From an uncultured bacterium (GTDB lineage Bacteria > Bacteroidota > Bacteroidia > Bacteroidales > Muribaculaceae): a stretch of 6,991 bases of DNA. The notes beneath the pieces were generated by a model, which saw only the letters and a list, made by a program, of their open reading frames with translations, was not told the origin of the DNA and ran no database searches. Positions 1-6,513 of this stretch are shown here, one piece after another (positions within the stretch are counted from its first letter, which is position 1; the number at the start of each line of letters is the position of its first letter). Both the position numbers and the translations under genes were made by a program. The DNA lies in assembly GCA_946184715.1 (NCBI GenBank), contig CAMHGU010000117.1, forward strand, positions 1-6,991, given 5' to 3'.

Positions 1-4
1 CGCA

Positions 5-61
5 ATTCCACGCGACAGCGTGCTTTATCGGCGCGGCTCTGCCCCGTCCCCGCCGTGGAAT
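5..61. repeat. Inverted repeat enclosing a GC-rich segment
   Basis: ATTCCACG at 5-12 is the exact reverse complement of CGTGGAAT at 54-61. The 41 bases between include a smaller hairpin, CACGC (9-13) with GCGTG (18-22) and loop GACA. The right arm runs into the start of the 36-bp repeat, so the two may belong to one element. An 8-bp pairing at this distance could still be chance, and the function is unknown. Confidence 0.4.
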
Positions 62-93
62 CTCTACGGACTTACAGGCCTAACGGACTTGGC
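58..93 (+). repeat. 36-bp interspersed repeat, copy 1
   Basis: This copy matches 6575-6610 at 35 of 36 positions, the single difference being C at 79 against A at 6596. Inside the unit the pentamer GGACT recurs in register: GGACT at 68, the variant GGCCT at 77 and GGACT at 85, spaced 9 and 8 nt. The unit therefore looks built from a degenerate short tandem repeat. Both copies lie in the same orientation in non-coding DNA just beyond the 3' end of a gene. Similarity fades immediately after the 36 bp. I do not recognise a named element. Confidence 0.75.
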
Positions 94-96
94 GGT

Positions 97-116
97 GGCA
101 ACCCGCCAGGGTTGCC
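97..116. terminator. Stem-loop beyond recQ, possible terminator
   Basis: GGCAACCC (97-104) pairs perfectly with GGGTTGCC (109-116) across the loop GCCA. G·U pairs at the base can extend the stem. It lies 76-95 nt beyond the recQ stop codon. No T-tract follows on either strand, so intrinsic termination is uncertain. It may instead be part of the adjacent repeat element. Confidence 0.3.
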
Positions 117-191
117 GTCATCGCCAGTGGCGAACAGCTTCTCTCCGGGTCCCGACTTTTGCTCCGCTACTCCTTTATGTCGGTAGAGGCT

Positions 192-2039
192 TCACGGGCC
201 GGTAGGGTCAGGGTGGCGGGCGATGTACTCTTTGATGACGGCTATGAAGGCGGCGCCGAAGGTGTCGCGCTTGTGGGTGCCTACGCCGTAGCAGTTGCCG
301 AAGGCGGTGAGGGTGGTGGGCTTGGTGGCGGCGAGCTGGTGGAGCGAGCGGTCGGAGAGGACCACGTAGGCAGGCCAGCGGTGCTCGTCGGCGATGCGCT
401 TGCGGGTGGCACGCAGCAGCTCAAAGAGCTCGCGGTCGCCGGCAGTGGCTGTCGTCGTGGCTGTCGCCGCGGCTTCTTTCTTCGGCCTCTGTTTGCGGGC
501 TTTCGGGCCGCACTCCTCGCGTACTATTACTGCCAGCTGCGCGGGCCGCTTGCCGTAGAGCACCTCGCGGCCGAGGTCGGTGATGCGGAGGTGGCGGTCG
601 TCGTCGTAGGCGATTTCGATGAACCCCATCTGGAGCATCTGCAGCATATAGTCGCGCCAGTCGCGTTGCGGAATGTCGTGGCCGGCGCCGAAGGTCTTCA
701 GCTCGTAGTAGCGTTGGGCCACGATGTCGGGCGTCATATTGCCGCGCAGGATATTGATGGCGGTGGTGAAGCCGATGCGCTCCTCGGCTCGGGCGATTGC
801 CGAGAGTGCTTTTTGCACTATAGTAGTGCCGTCGATGGCGCGGGGCGGATTGTGGCACACGTCGCAGTTGCCGCACGCTTTGTCGCTCGCCTCGCCGAAG
901 TAGTTGAGCAGGATACGGCGGCGGCACACTTGCGCCTCGGCGTATTCCTGCATCCGCGCCAGCTTCTCGAGGTTGATTTCGTGCTGGCCGCTTTCGCCCG
1001 CAAACTTGCGCAGGGTGATGATGTCGCTGATGTTGTAGAAGAGGACGGTTTCGCACGGCAGGCCGTCGCGGCCTCCGCGGCCTATCTCCTGGTAGAAGCT
1101 CTCGATGCTCTTGGGAAGGTTGTAATGGACCACGAAGCGCACGTTGCTCTTGTCGATGCCCATTCCGAAGGCTATGGTGGCGCATATCACCTGTAGGCGG
1201 TCGGCCACGAAGTCGTTCTGCACGCGGTCGCGCTCGCTATTGGGCAGCCCGGCGTGATACACGCCGGCGGCTATGCCCGCGGTCCTCAGCTTGGCGGCCA
1301 GCTGCTCGGTGGCCTTGCGAGCCAGGCAGTAGATGATGCCGCTCTCGCCCGGGTGGCGGGCGATGAGGTCGATGATGTAGCGGAGCTTGTCGCGCGCCGA
1401 GTAGCCGCGCTTCACGTCGAGGCTCAGGTTAGGACGGTCGAAGGAGCCAACAAACGTAGCAGCGTCCTCGATATTGAGCTGCTTGAGGATGTCGCGCTTC
1501 GTTATCTTGTCGGCCGTGGCGGTGAGCGCCATAATGGGGACGCCAGGCAGCGCTTCGCGCAGCTGCCCCAGCTGCGTGTACTCGGGGCGGAAGTCGTGGC
1601 CCCAGTTGGAGATGCAATGGGCCTCGTCGATGGCGATGAGGGCGATTTTGGCTTGGCGCAGCAGCTGCAACGTGCCGCCCACGAGTCGCTCGGGCGAGAT
1701 GTAGAGCAGCTTGAGGCGGCCTTCAAGGCAGCGGTCGATGATGTCGCGGTTGAGACGCTCGTCGTTGCTGCTATTGAGGGCCTCGGCCTCGATGCCGTTG
1801 GCTTGCAGCGCCCCCACTTGGTCCTTCATCAGCGAGATGAGCGGCGACACCACGATGGTGGTGCCTTCGAGCGCCAATGCGGGAATCTGATAGCATATCG
1901 ACTTGCCGCCGCCCGTGGGCATCAGCACCAGCGCGTCGCCGCCGTCGATGGCGTGCCTGATAATCTCCTCCTGCATAGGCCGGAAAGTGTCGTAGCCGAA
2001 ATACGATTTCAGCAGACGGTGTATCACGGTGTCCTCCAT
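192..2039 (-). CDS. recQ: ATP-dependent DNA helicase RecQ
   Basis: This is a 615-residue superfamily 2 helicase that unwinds DNA 3' to 5' in recombination and replication-fork repair in the cytoplasm. Motif 0 (FRPMQ) is near residue 19, Walker A TGGGKS at 42-47, DEAH box at 138-141, ALTATA at 171-176, GIIYC at 234, motif V (FGMGIDK) near 291 and motif VI (QEIGRGGRDG) at 317-326. The zinc site follows with C372, C389, C392 and C395. An RQC winged-helix region lies at about 400-510. A Lys/Ala/Thr-rich linker (about 511-535) leads to a C-terminal HRDC domain (about 536-611). The length fits canonical bacterial RecQ (about 600). Motif VI has RGGRDG where the E. coli protein has RAGRDG. The gene is last in the dusB operon, 16 nt after the DUF2807 gene, with no Shine-Dalgarno. 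All motifs are intact, so it should be functional. Confidence 0.97.
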   Translation of the reverse strand: MEDTVIHRLLKSYFGYDTFRPMQEEIIRHAIDGGDALVLMPTGGGKSICYQIPALALEGTTIVVSPLISLMKDQVGALQANGIEAEALNSSNDERLNRDIIDRCLEGRLKLLYISPERLVGGTLQLLRQAKIALIAIDEAHCISNWGHDFRPEYTQLGQLREALPGVPIMALTATADKITKRDILKQLNIEDAATFVGSFDRPNLSLDVKRGYSARDKLRYIIDLIARHPGESGIIYCLARKATEQLAAKLRTAGIAAGVYHAGLPNSERDRVQNDFVADRLQVICATIAFGMGIDKSNVRFVVHYNLPKSIESFYQEIGRGGRDGLPCETVLFYNISDIITLRKFAGESGQHEINLEKLARMQEYAEAQVCRRRILLNYFGEASDKACGNCDVCHNPPRAIDGTTIVQKALSAIARAEERIGFTTAINILRGNMTPDIVAQRYYELKTFGAGHDIPQRDWRDYMLQMLQMGFIEIAYDDDRHLRITDLGREVLYGKRPAQLAVIVREECGPKARKQRPKKEAAATATTTATAGDRELFELLRATRKRIADEHRWPAYVVLSDRSLHQLAATKPTTLTAFGNCYGVGTHKRDTFGAAFIAVIKEYIARHPDPTGP

Positions 2040-2055
2040 TCTGTGTGGCTAAGGG

Positions 2056-2766
2056 TTACTCTTCGTCGAGTGGGATTACTTTTACGGTGCCGAGCTTTTT
2101 GAGCTTTATGGTGGGGTTGCCTCGGTAATATACTTTTCCGGTGCCCACGCCTTTGACGTTGAGCGACTCGGCGGGGTTGCAGCCTATTGAGCCGGTGCCG
2201 GCGATGCGGCAGTAAACGGTCTCGGCAGCGAGGGCGTCGGCTTGTATCTCGCCGGTGCCGGTGAGCTTGTACTTGGCGTCGCGGCAGCGGCCGTCGACCA
2301 CGATGACGCCTTGTCCGGTCACGATAGAGGCGTCGAGCACGTCGGCCTCAACGTTGTGCGCCACTATTCGGCCGTTGGCCATAGTGGTGAGTTTGAGCTC
2401 GTCGGTCTTGGCGAGCGATGCGATATATACGGAGAGGTTGCCGGAGTTGTCCACGCTATGGAGCTTCTCGCTGTAGATGTGGAGGGTGGGGAGCTTGGGG
2501 TTCTCCACCCATTCGGTGGCTACCTGTATGGTGAGTTTGCCTTTTTTGTTGTTGCTGAAGAGGATAGCACCTTGCATCGCCTTGGGGCAGGTGAAATGGG
2601 CGAGGCCTATGGAATCGGGGTTGTTGCTGTACACGACGTTGATGTCGTCGGTGATGCGCACGTCGGTAAAATCGCCCACGTTGATGGTGTAGGTGTTCAG
2701 GGCTTGCGCCGCGGCGGCTGCGGCCACGAGCAGGGCCAGACATAGGGTAAACGTAACTCGTTTCAT
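2056..2766 (-). CDS. Secreted DUF2807 (head GIN domain) protein
   Basis: This 236-residue protein begins with a clear signal peptide: MKR, a hydrophobic stretch at 5-20, and an Ala-rich end with likely cleavage after AQA near residue 22. The rest is mostly short beta strands with repeated Gly-rich turns (LTGTGEI near 168, IAGTGSIG near 188, GVGTGKVYYRGNP near 206-218). That is the pattern of the DUF2807 or putative autotransporter adhesin head GIN family, common in Bacteroidetes and probably a beta-solenoid. Family members are periplasmic or envelope-exposed and have no agreed function. No lipoprotein cysteine follows the signal, so it is probably soluble or surface-associated. Its ATG overlaps the dusB stop as ATGA, suggesting translational coupling. 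Placement between two cytoplasmic nucleic-acid enzymes does not explain its role. Confidence 0.85.
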   Translation of the reverse strand: MKRVTFTLCLALLVAAAAAAQALNTYTINVGDFTDVRITDDINVVYSNNPDSIGLAHFTCPKAMQGAILFSNNKKGKLTIQVATEWVENPKLPTLHIYSEKLHSVDNSGNLSVYIASLAKTDELKLTTMANGRIVAHNVEADVLDASIVTGQGVIVVDGRCRDAKYKLTGTGEIQADALAAETVYCRIAGTGSIGCNPAESLNVKGVGTGKVYYRGNPTIKLKKLGTVKVIPLDEE

Positions 2767-3761
2767 ACCTGAGGGGTTTGGAGTTGGGGTAATATGTCGG
2801 TTTCGATATGGTCGAGGATAGAGAGGAGGTCGGCGGCGCGGTCGGCGCGAAGCATCGCCACGCGGGTGTCGCGGAAGTTGGGGATTCCCTTGAGGAGCGG
2901 GGTGGCGGCGAGATGGCGGCGGGTGTGGAGAATGCCGCGATACTCGTCGATGTTGCTGATGTTCTCGGCTATCTGGCGGCGTAGCATCGCCATCTTTTGA
3001 GTGGGGGTGATGGCGGTGGTGACGCCGGCGAGGGCGGCTTTGACTTCGGCAAAAATCCAGGGGGCTCCTATCGAAGCGCGGCCTATCATAATGCCGTCCA
3101 CACCATAGCGGTCGAAGGCTTCGATGGCTTGCGCGGGGGTGGTGATGTCGCCGTTGCCTATGATGGGAATGGTCATTCGGGGGTTGCGCTTCACTTCGCC
3201 TATGAGGGTCCAGTCGGCTTGGCCGGTGTACATCTGGCTTCGGGTGCGTCCGTGAATGGTGAGGGCGGCGATGCCGCAGTCTTGTAGCTGCTCGGCAATC
3301 TGCACTATGTCGCGGTGGTCGTGGTCCCAGCCGAGGCGTGTCTTTACGGTCACGGGAATGTTGACGGCCTTGACTACGGCGCTCACGATGCTGTACATCA
3401 GCGGGAGGTCGCGCAATAGGCCGGCGCCGGCGCCTTTGCCGGCCACCTTCTTCACGGGGCAGCCGCAGTTGATGTCGAGGAAGTCGGGGCGGGCCTCTTC
3501 GGCTATCTTGGCGGCCTCGACCATCGAGCTGACGTCGCGGCCGTAGATTTGGATTGCCGTGGGGCGCTCGCGCTCGTCGATGCGCAGCTTGCGCAGGGTG
3601 CTATTGACGTTGCGTATCAGGGCATCGGCCGAGACAAATTCGGTGTAGGTCACGTCGGCGCCTTGCTCTTTGCAAATAAGACGGAAAGAGGGGTCGGTCA
3701 CGTCCTCCATCGGGGCGAGCATCACGGGCCGCGGGCCTAAGTCGAGGTTGCCTATCTTCAT
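2763..3761 (-). CDS. dusB: tRNA dihydrouridine synthase (DusB type)
   Basis: This 332-residue flavoenzyme reduces specific uridines in the tRNA D-loop region to dihydrouridine, using FMN and NAD(P)H in the cytoplasm. The N-terminal TIM barrel carries MLAPMEDVTD (14-23), TEFVSADAL (40-48), QIYG (71-74), and the active-site segment DINCGCPVKKV (96-106). The catalytic Cys there is C101 by analogy with the GCP cysteine of other Dus enzymes. Further matches are VKTRLGW (139-145), IHGRTR (169-174), IGNGDI (201-206) and DGIMIGRASIGAPW (222-235), the last two groups being FMN-phosphate binding. A helical C-terminal domain follows. The length is usual for DusB (about 320-330). The DusB rather than DusA or DusC assignment rests on overall motif style and is less sure than the Dus call. 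It is the first gene of a three-gene operon, starting at the ATG at 3761 behind an A/T-rich leader. Confidence 0.95.
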   Translation of the reverse strand: MKIGNLDLGPRPVMLAPMEDVTDPSFRLICKEQGADVTYTEFVSADALIRNVNSTLRKLRIDERERPTAIQIYGRDVSSMVEAAKIAEEARPDFLDINCGCPVKKVAGKGAGAGLLRDLPLMYSIVSAVVKAVNIPVTVKTRLGWDHDHRDIVQIAEQLQDCGIAALTIHGRTRSQMYTGQADWTLIGEVKRNPRMTIPIIGNGDITTPAQAIEAFDRYGVDGIMIGRASIGAPWIFAEVKAALAGVTTAITPTQKMAMLRRQIAENISNIDEYRGILHTRRHLAATPLLKGIPNFRDTRVAMLRADRAADLLSILDHIETDILPQLQTPQV

Positions 3762-3788
3762 TGTGGTCGAAACATATTTTTACGACTA

Positions 3789-3796
3789 CGAAGATA
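3789..3796 (-). promoter_or_regulatory. Candidate -7 box for the dusB operon
   Basis: On the minus strand this reads TATCTTCG, one mismatch from the Bacteroidetes TAnnTTTG consensus. It would start transcription roughly 20 nt upstream of the dusB ATG. A TTG upstream (3811-3809) is only 12 nt away, shorter than the usual spacing of about 19-20. A second near-match, TATGTTTC at 3776-3769, would give almost no leader. The assignment is tentative. Confidence 0.35.
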
Positions 3797-3893
3797 AGAA
3801 TTTTTCGCCAATAATGTGACACCGCCGGGCAGATAATCGGCGAAAAGGGCACCGATGGCCGCGGCGGCAGCTGTGAAATTGGGTGAAAATGCG

Positions 3894-3901
3894 TAAATTT
3901 G
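3894..3901 (+). promoter_or_regulatory. Candidate -7 box for the 3947 gene and dinF
   Basis: TAAATTTG is an exact match to the Bacteroidetes sigma-ABfr -7 consensus TAnnTTTG. Initiation a few bases downstream would give a leader of about 40 nt before the ATG at 3947. No clean -33 TTTG is visible at the usual distance, which lowers confidence. An upstream TTG codon at 3899 lies inside this box, which argues against translation starting there. Confidence 0.55.
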
Positions 3902-3946
3902 CAACGTGGAAGGCACTCAAGCCCTACCACCCGACGCATAATCGAA

Positions 3947-4348
3947 ATGTCACAACATAGGCCTAATATCATAAGCTTCTTGCTGATGCTACCGGTGGCG
4001 GTGATAGCCATCTTGGTGGTGATGTCGGCGCTCGGCATAAGACTGCGCGACGACGCGCCGCCGGCTCAGCGCCGGCCGGTCTATGAGCGTGCTGCGCGTG
4101 CCCCCGAGCCGCAAAGCGGGCGTGCCACTCCCTCGATAACGGTGCCTGAACTCTCCCACGATGCCGCCGGCAATGCCGACTATGCCGATGATGATTACGC
4201 CACCGGCTACGACGACGGCTACGAGCAGGGCGAGGAGGACGCCGCCTATGGCTCCTACGGCGATGGCTATGACGACAACCACGGCGGCGGCTCACACTAT
4301 TCGTCGGGCTACGATGATGGCTATGAAGATGGCTTCAACGATTATTGA
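3947..4348 (+). CDS. Small membrane-anchored protein with acidic Gly/Tyr-rich tail
   Basis: I do not recognise a family. The 133-residue product has a short polar N-terminus, one hydrophobic segment at about 8-30 (IISFLLMLPVAVIAILVV), then a basic Pro/Arg-rich stretch (about 31-62). The C-terminal tail (about 77-133) is strongly acidic and rich in Gly, Tyr and Asp. GYDDGYEQG at 87-95 and GYDDGYEDG at 121-129 are near-identical repeats, with a partial copy (GDGYDDN) near 105-111. The hydrophobic segment could be a membrane anchor or an uncleaved signal. I chose the ATG at 3947 over the TTG at 3899 because the TTG overlaps the predicted -7 box and its extra 16 residues are not signal-like. dinF follows 16 nt later, so the two are probably co-transcribed. 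A possible role in metal or cation binding, or as an envelope accessory, is only inference from composition. Confidence 0.75.
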   Translation: MSQHRPNIISFLLMLPVAVIAILVVMSALGIRLRDDAPPAQRRPVYERAARAPEPQSGRATPSITVPELSHDAAGNADYADDDYATGYDDGYEQGEEDAAYGSYGDGYDDNHGGGSHYSSGYDDGYEDGFNDY

Positions 4349-4364
4349 CTCACGCAATCACTCT

Positions 4365-5687
4365 ATGCGCAACGCTCTAAATAAGGATATACTACGGCTG
4401 GCGGTGCCGGCCATTTTCACCAATATCACGGTGCCGCTGCTCGGCTTGGTGGATTTCGCCATCTCGGGCCACCTCGGCTCGCTGACCTATATCGGGGCTA
4501 TCTCGGTGGGTACGATGATGTTTAATCTGCTGTATTGGAACTTCGGCTTTCTGCGTATGGGCACGAGCGGGCTGACGGCCCAGGCCTATGGCGCCGGCGA
4601 CGCGCGTCAGCAGTCGCTGACGCTCTACCGCGCCGTGGCGATAGCCGTGGCGCTTGGCCTGCTGCTCGTAGCGCTGCAGGTGCCGCTGCGCGAGCTGATG
4701 CTGTGGCTCCTGTCGCCCTCGGCCGCCGTGGCCGCCGTGGCGCGCAAGTATTTCTCAATATGTATATGGGGCGCACCGTTTTTCCTCACCACGATGGTGC
4801 TGAAAGGGTGGTTTCTCGGGATGCAAAATTCGCGCTTCCCTATGATAATCGCCATCGCTATCAATGTGATTAACATAGCGCTTAGCGCGTGGCTGGTGTT
4901 CGCGCTCGGGCTGAGCTTCTACGGCATCGCCATCGGCACTCTCGCAGCCGAGGTGTTGGGCTTCGCTCTGGCGATGACGCTGCTCAGGCGCCGCTACGCC
5001 GAGCTGGTGAGGCTGCGGGTAGAGTTCAGGCGTTTGTGGGACGGAGTGGGGCGCTTCTTCCGTGTCAATGCCGACATCTTCCTCAGGAGCTTCTTCCTGC
5101 TGTCGGTCAATTTCGCGTTCACTTCGATAGGCGCTCGCGCGGGCGATGAGGCTCTGGCGGTCAATTCGCTGATGATGCAGCTCTTCCTGTTCTACTCCTA
5201 CTTTGTGGATGGCTTCGCCTATGCCGGCGAGGCGATAGTGGGCAAGCTGCAAGGAGCGCGGCAATATCGCGAGCGCGACCGCGCGGTGGTGTGGCTGCTG
5301 GTGTGGGGCTTCGCAATAGCGGTGCTCTTCACGCTCTCCTATTGGGTGGCTATCCATCCTATTGCGGCGTTGCTCACCGATAGCGAGGCGGTGATTGCGG
5401 GCGTGGCGGCCAATTATCTGTGGTGCGTGGCAGTGCCGCTGGTGGGCGTGTGGGCCTTCATAGGCGACGGTGTCTTCGTGGGGCTGACGGCCACGCGGGC
5501 TATGCTGCTGAGCACGCTCTCGGCCTCGGCGCTTTTCTTCGCCACCTATTTCGGCATCGGCGGCGACTTCGCCTATTGGCGCTTGTGGACGGCCTTCCTG
5601 TTGTTTCTGGCCTTGCGCGGCGTGGTGCTGTGGAGCATATATCTCAGCCGCTACGCCGTCAGGCGGCAGCGCGGCGCAGATAGATAG
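4365..5687 (+). CDS. dinF: MATE family efflux transporter, DinF type
   Basis: This 440-residue inner-membrane protein should export cationic or toxic compounds by Na+ or H+ antiport. The frame is open from upstream, but the ATG at 4365 begins a protein of normal MATE length that aligns with the DinF N-terminus as I remember it. Key matches are LRLAVPAIFTNITVPLLGLVD (split here as LRLAVPAIFTN and ITVPLLGLVD, 10-30) with the TM1 acidic residue D30, ISGHLGS (33-39), MGTSGLTAQAYGA (65-77), GWFLGMQNSRFP (148-159), NADIFLRS (235-242), VDGFAYAGEA (281-290), and LVGVWAFIGDGVFVGLTATR (359-378). About twelve hydrophobic segments are visible. The substrate is unknown. In E. coli dinF is SOS-linked with lexA, but no LexA-like context is visible here. 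The 3' end overlaps the convergent 76-residue gene by 29 bp. Confidence 0.93.
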   Translation: MRNALNKDILRLAVPAIFTNITVPLLGLVDFAISGHLGSLTYIGAISVGTMMFNLLYWNFGFLRMGTSGLTAQAYGAGDARQQSLTLYRAVAIAVALGLLLVALQVPLRELMLWLLSPSAAVAAVARKYFSICIWGAPFFLTTMVLKGWFLGMQNSRFPMIIAIAINVINIALSAWLVFALGLSFYGIAIGTLAAEVLGFALAMTLLRRRYAELVRLRVEFRRLWDGVGRFFRVNADIFLRSFFLLSVNFAFTSIGARAGDEALAVNSLMMQLFLFYSYFVDGFAYAGEAIVGKLQGARQYRERDRAVVWLLVWGFAIAVLFTLSYWVAIHPIAALLTDSEAVIAGVAANYLWCVAVPLVGVWAFIGDGVFVGLTATRAMLLSTLSASALFFATYFGIGGDFAYWRLWTAFLLFLALRGVVLWSIYLSRYAVRRQRGADR

Positions 5688-5889
5688 GGCGGTCAAGGTG
5701 CCAGCCGCGGGTGAAGTTGCGCACGAATATCTTGCCCAGCCCTGAGCCCGAGGCGAGCCGGCGCAAGCGGTCGATTATCTCGCTCAATGACCCGAAGCTG
5801 CTGTCGGTAAGGCTGGCCACGGTGGCGCCGTTGAGCGTCAAGGTGGCTAAAATGCGGTCGTCGCTGCTGATTGCAAATTGCTGTGTCAT
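5659..5889 (-). CDS. Conserved-looking small hypothetical protein
   Basis: This 76-residue product has no assigned function that I recognise. The N-terminal half looks like two or three beta strands (FAISSDDRILATLTLNG, then ATVASL). A probable helix follows (SLSEIIDRLRRLAS, about 34-47), then a strand-like C-terminus (GKIFVRNFTRGW, about 52-63) ending in a basic stretch. There is no signal peptide or membrane segment, so it is probably a small cytoplasmic alpha/beta protein. Support for it being real comes from an exact TAnnTTTG promoter box about 27 nt upstream of the ATG and from plausible protein composition. Its last nine or so codons overlap the dinF 3' end on the opposite strand. It appears to be a single-gene transcript. 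Confidence 0.7.
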   Translation of the reverse strand: MTQQFAISSDDRILATLTLNGATVASLTDSSFGSLSEIIDRLRRLASGSGLGKIFVRNFTRGWHLDRPIYLRRAAA

Positions 5890-5915
5890 AGTCGTTACTC
5901 TTTAGTTTCCGAGAG

Positions 5916-5923
5916 CAAAGGTA
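5916..5923 (-). promoter_or_regulatory. Candidate -7 box for the 76-residue gene
   Basis: The minus strand reads TACCTTTG, an exact match to the Bacteroidetes TAnnTTTG consensus. Initiation would fall about 20 nt upstream of the ATG at 5889. The -33 region is only a weak T-rich match (CTTT near 5944-5941). Confidence 0.55.
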
Positions 5924-5960
5924 GCGGGCTGATGTGCAGTAAAGTGGCACCTGTTCCTGA

Positions 5961-6494
5961 AAAGATGTTAAATATCGCACGTTTTATGGCTGCAGTTCAC
6001 TATCGTCAATTACCCTTCCCTCCACAGTGACCACTATAGGTATCGGAGCCTTTGCCGCTTGCAATCTTTCAAGAATAGATATTCCGAATAGTGTAACTGA
6101 GATTGCTCAAGGCGCATTTATGATGAATAATAATCTGAAGTGGGTGCTCCTCGGCCGAGGATTGAAATCGATAGGTGATAACGCTTTTTACAAATTTTAT
6201 CAAACTGGTGCCGGTGACCTGATACCGCCTGTAGAGCTTGTTATAAGCCATATCGACGATCCGATGGCTGTGACTGAAATTGTGGGAGATGACGACTATC
6301 TAAGCTCGACCATCCTCATCGTGCCCAACGGCACCGCCTCCAAGTACCGCGCCACTGAAGGCTGGAGCGGCTTCGGGGCCATTATAGAGGATTTGCTTGT
6401 GCCTGTGGCCAGCGATGGCGACCTCGACGGCAGCGGCAGCGTCGATGGCACAGATGTGTCGATTCTCCTCGAGAAAGTGCTCTCGGGCAATTGA
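5961..6494 (+). pseudogene. 5'-truncated BspA-like leucine-rich-repeat gene with dockerin-like C-terminus
   Basis: The frame is open from 5961, just after a TGA at 5958, but has no ATG, GTG or TTG before a GTG at 6027. BspA-type LRR (LRR_5) coding is already in register upstream of that GTG: TFYGCSSLSSITLP (from 5979) leads into STVTTIGIGAFAAC. A second unit follows (LSRIDIPNSVTEIAQGAF), then a degenerate one (LKWVLLGRGLKSIGDNAF). After a linker comes the usual BspA tail, ILIVPNGTASKYRATEGW. The C-terminus, GDLDGSGSVDGTDVSILLEK, is one dockerin-like EF-hand loop. Intact relatives are secreted proteins with a signal peptide and many LRRs. Neither a signal peptide nor a promoter is visible here, so the gene is probably a remnant. 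If translated from 6027 it would give 155 residues without export. LRR coding is about 42% GC (6061-6300) and the tail about 62% (6301-6480). Confidence 0.8.
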
Positions 6495-6513
6495 CGAAAT
6501 CTTCGAAATCTAT

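Larger units (their letters stand above)
1..191. other. Non-coding region downstream of recQ
   Basis: No supportable gene lies here. A 61-codon plus-strand frame spans 20-205, but it runs through the 36-bp repeat and the hairpin and has no recognisable protein features. The stretch contains an 8-bp inverted repeat (5-12 with 54-61), one copy of the 36-bp interspersed repeat (58-93) and a perfect 8-bp hairpin (97-116). It is the 3' flank of the minus-strand dusB operon. The left edge is cut by the window, so the next gene is not visible. Confidence 0.7.
3762..3946. promoter_or_regulatory. Divergent intergenic control region
   Basis: These 185 bp separate the minus-strand dusB operon from the plus-strand small-protein/dinF pair. 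They carry a weak promoter-like box facing dusB and a good one facing the other way. The dusB-proximal half is A/T-rich against the GC-rich surroundings. I see no riboswitch-like structure or clear operator. Confidence 0.6.

Noticed and set aside
20..205. Small 61-codon plus-strand gene
   Set aside because: It runs through the 36-bp repeat and a hairpin, overlaps the recQ 3' end, and has no promoter or protein signature.
159..1196. Long plus-strand open frame of 345 codons
   Set aside because: It is antisense to recQ, whose motifs are all intact on the minus strand. The frame is low-complexity in Ala, Val and Gly, as expected from GC-rich codon shadowing.
1254..2102. Plus-strand open frame of 282 codons
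   Set aside because: It is antisense to the recQ N-terminal half and shows no recognisable protein motif.
3989..4282. Minus-strand frame encoding a very hydrophobic Val/Ile/Gly protein
   Set aside because: Its hydrophobicity is the direct complement of Asp, Tyr and Gly codons in the acidic tail gene. No promoter or independent support was seen.
4755..5696. Minus-strand open frame of 313 codons
   Set aside because: It is antisense to dinF and rich in His, Gln, Glu and Arg, the typical complement of membrane-protein codons. The MATE motifs are on the plus strand.
6027..6494. Complete 155-residue LRR gene starting at GTG
   Set aside because: LRR coding continues in frame upstream of the GTG, and there is no signal peptide, so a truncated gene explains the sequence better.
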